Positions 61,892 through 64,000 of a stretch of DNA of 64,000 nucleotides are shown piece after piece (within the stretch, counting starts at the first letter, position 1; the number at the start of each line of letters is the position of its first letter). The stretch spans positions 310,001 through 374,000 of the forward strand of contig NC_085890.1 of assembly GCF_035222375.1 (NCBI RefSeq), given 5' to 3'. The notes beneath the pieces were generated by a model. The model made no database searches, had not been told where the DNA came from, and saw only the letters and a list, made by a program, of their open reading frames with translations. The position numbers were made by a program, and so were the translations under genes. The stretch is from Podospora pseudocomata (taxonomy: Eukaryota; Ascomycota; Sordariomycetes; Sordariales; Podosporaceae).

Positions 61892-64000
61892 CATATCGAC
61901 CGGGAGATCAGCTGCAACCAATCGATTTTCCATGCAGATGCAGAGGCGGCACCCATCTCTCGAATCACCACCCACATCCATTCCATTTCGATCCATCCTG
62001 AGGAGGAGCGACATTTTTTATCCCACGATATCGACTTTAATCGCGTCTGTACCACAACTTTTACCACCTTTCCCACCCCTTACTCTTTACCTAATCGGCG
62101 GTCTCGCATTCCTCTACGTCACTTTTAATTACCATTCCTTACACATGATACATTTATCGGCTCGGTGCCACTTGCTTCCCAGCAGCAAGTAAGGGAAGAG
62201 AAAAACGGGAGGCTTTCATTCCGGATCTTTTTGTTTCTTGTCGGCTGCGCGGCGTTCAGATATATAGATGGATCGGCTTATTGATTTTTACGGGCGGTTT
62301 CCTCACTCACCACTCATAATCGACACCGATCCGCCCTAATAAGCCATCACGGGCACATGAACGGTTCTGCGGTCGCATTTCTGGAGAGTTTTTTTTTCCT
62401 TTTTCCCTTTTTTTTTCTTTTTCCTAGGGAGTCACGGTATGGGAAATCGGGATAAAGCAGGCACAAGAGGTGCTTGCGGCAAGAGTTTAAAGGGTCAAGG
62501 ATTTTTTGGCTGGTTTTTGGGATGGGAATAAGGAACGGCCGGAAAAAAACTGATTCGCATATAGACTCTTTGCATTTGTTTTTTTTTTATCTGTATTTTT
62601 TTTCTTTTCTTTCGACGTCTTTGTCTTCCTCACGGGGACAAGCGTCTACACTCGACGACACACATTTCCTTTTACCCTGTCATCACTACCTGTACACAAG
62701 CGGAGGAGTTTAACTTTTTTGAAACTTCGGCCACGAAGGGTTCTGGGCTGGGTCCGGTTCGCAAAGATACCCCCCATGGTTTTTTTCCTTTTTATTTACT
62801 TTAGACATGTATATTACACGATGGCTTCACAGCCAGCCCAGCTCTGACCGACTGGGCACCAGGATCTGAGAAAATAATACGGATTCAACCTCTTACTTTT
62901 TGGCTCCTATCATGGCAATGTGAAACAAGCAGGCGGGAGGTAGCTGAGAAGAAGCATCGCGTGGTGATAGTCGTCATGATTGAGCAACCACAACAGCACC
63001 TCCGAGGAAACAGGAGAGTCATTTCCACTCATTCCCCCTTTGGCTGTGTTACCTACTCAACCGGGCAATCAACACGTCGATAACAACAACCTCCATCACC
63101 CAGATCGCACCCCCACTCCTCCTCAAGCCAGCTACTCAGCCCTACACAGCTTTTCTCACACCGAACGACGCGGAATTCTGAAACGTTCCTCCCCCCCCAC
63201 TGGGCCGCCGGGAGTCCCGTGGGGTGCCCGCGGGGTGTGATGTGGGCTGGCGGGATTACTCGGGTGTACTGCGTATATGTAGTATTAAATCCGGAATCGA
63301 ACCTCGTCGACATTCTGACTGATGACAGAGACTATATCCTCAGGCACACTCCGTCCTGTGTAAAGGAGGCAATGCAGGTTCTTTGTGCATCGCGTGGGGA
63401 GTCATACCGAGCAGTTAGGTAAGGTAGGTATGAATAGAACCACTACACAAAACTCTGAAAACCAATGAATAAACTAACCCGTCCGTTCCACACCTCTCCG
63501 AGAACCGAGAGCGGTCCCGGCCCAACCACCGCGCACACCCGACCCGACTGCTCGGACTCACCGTTGAACATCACTCTCGCAACTGCCGACGTCATAATAT
63601 GTGTTCCCTCGCTCAGGTACCAACGGTCTTCTTGTTTTTGCTGCTGCATGAATACAAAGCCAGTAGTCTAAAAATGTTTCGGGCCGGGCAACAGGATTGG
63701 ATCGGTCGTAAATGGCCCGAAACGAACTTTTGGGTGTTTTTTTGGGGGGGCGGGGGGGGGAGGACGGTTTCTTACTGTACTGCTTGCTGCTGCTGACCGG
63801 CAACAAAGTCCGAAGCTTCCGAATGGACCATATTCTCTGTATGTAGGTAAGTAGGTTTCGTCCCAGCAGGGTGGCTCGGTAGGTGCATCAGGAATACGTA
63901 AGGTTTAGTGTAGGCAAGGCAAGGCAAGGCAAGGTACGTTACATCTGCATGTAATGTATGTCCCATCACCCATTTTTATTTGGCTTGTTTCTCATGCATG
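61892..64000. other. Right-edge region, likely leader or spacer
   Basis: About 2.1 kb with several short frames and no recognisable domain. T-rich runs near 62390-62430 and 62580-62620. An open plus-strand stretch at about 62980-63240 reads Ser/Pro-rich, coding-like sequence (SNHNSTSEETGESFPLIPP, later TPTPPQASYSALHSF) but has no ATG in frame; it could be an exon or chance. (GGCAA)n at 63913-63937. Features may be cut off by the window end. Confidence 0.35.
63913..63937. repeat. Tandem repeat, 5-bp unit GGCAA
   Basis: Four to five copies of GGCAA in a row, followed by GGTACG. Simple microsatellite in non-coding sequence. Confidence 0.8.

Noticed and set aside
1-64000. CRISPR arrays, prokaryotic operons, secondary-metabolite cluster
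   Set aside because: No direct-repeat/spacer pattern, no PKS/NRPS/terpene-type enzymes, and all recognised genes are spliced eukaryotic housekeeping genes.

Overview
The window looks like nuclear DNA of a filamentous ascomycete, most likely a sordariomycete close to the Sordariales. The evidence is small introns (mostly 54-99 nt) with GTRNGT-type donors and CTAAC/CTGAC branch sites, eukaryotic housekeeping proteins throughout, intron-bearing tRNA-Lys genes, and an Atg18 protein whose sequence and C-terminus resemble my recollection of the Neurospora orthologue. No bacterial-type operon, CRISPR array, recognisable transposon or secondary-metabolite cluster was seen.

Layout. 0.2-16 kb is gene dense: SRP19/Sec65 (+), dynactin p150Glued (-), TAF4 (-), the CPSF73/Ysh1 mRNA 3'-end endonuclease (+) and an F-box/LRR protein (-). 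16-20.6 kb is gene poor, with one weak orphan candidate. 20.6-48.7 kb is again dense: an ING/PHD (Pho23-like) protein (-), cis-prenyltransferase (-), a Dsc2-like rhomboid pseudoprotease (+), a Uds1-domain coiled-coil protein (+), threonine synthase (-), a Pps1-like dual-specificity phosphatase (+), Atg18 (-) with a long in-frame ORF after its stop, AP-2 alpha-adaptin (-), a WSC-domain membrane protein (+), an NDUFAF5-like complex I assembly factor (+) and ARPC5 (-). 49.4-51.6 kb is a small tRNA island: two intron-containing tRNA-Lys(CTT) genes in inverted orientation, with a tRNA-Gly(GCC) and an orphan two-exon ORF between them. 51.6-61.2 kb is about 9.5 kb without a supportable gene. From 61.2 kb a TATA box, a CT-rich leader and a canonical 5'UTR intron mark a transcript running toward the right edge.

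The genes do not form one pathway. They are core cell functions: protein targeting, dynein transport, transcription and chromatin, mRNA 3' processing, ER lipid and quality control, autophagy, endocytosis, actin, amino-acid synthesis. The least ordinary signals are two genes whose annotated stop is followed by an open, coding-like stretch in the same frame (the Uds1 gene at 30068-30193 and atg18 at 38193-38927). Either could be stop-codon readthrough, unrecognised splicing, or (for atg18) a separate downstream gene. Others are a 303-nt intron splitting the first His codon of the Ysh1 catalytic signature, and the divergent inverted tRNA-Lys pair.

Exon boundaries were set by hand from splice signals and checked by frame arithmetic. 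Homology calls come from recognising family motifs by eye, without database searches.
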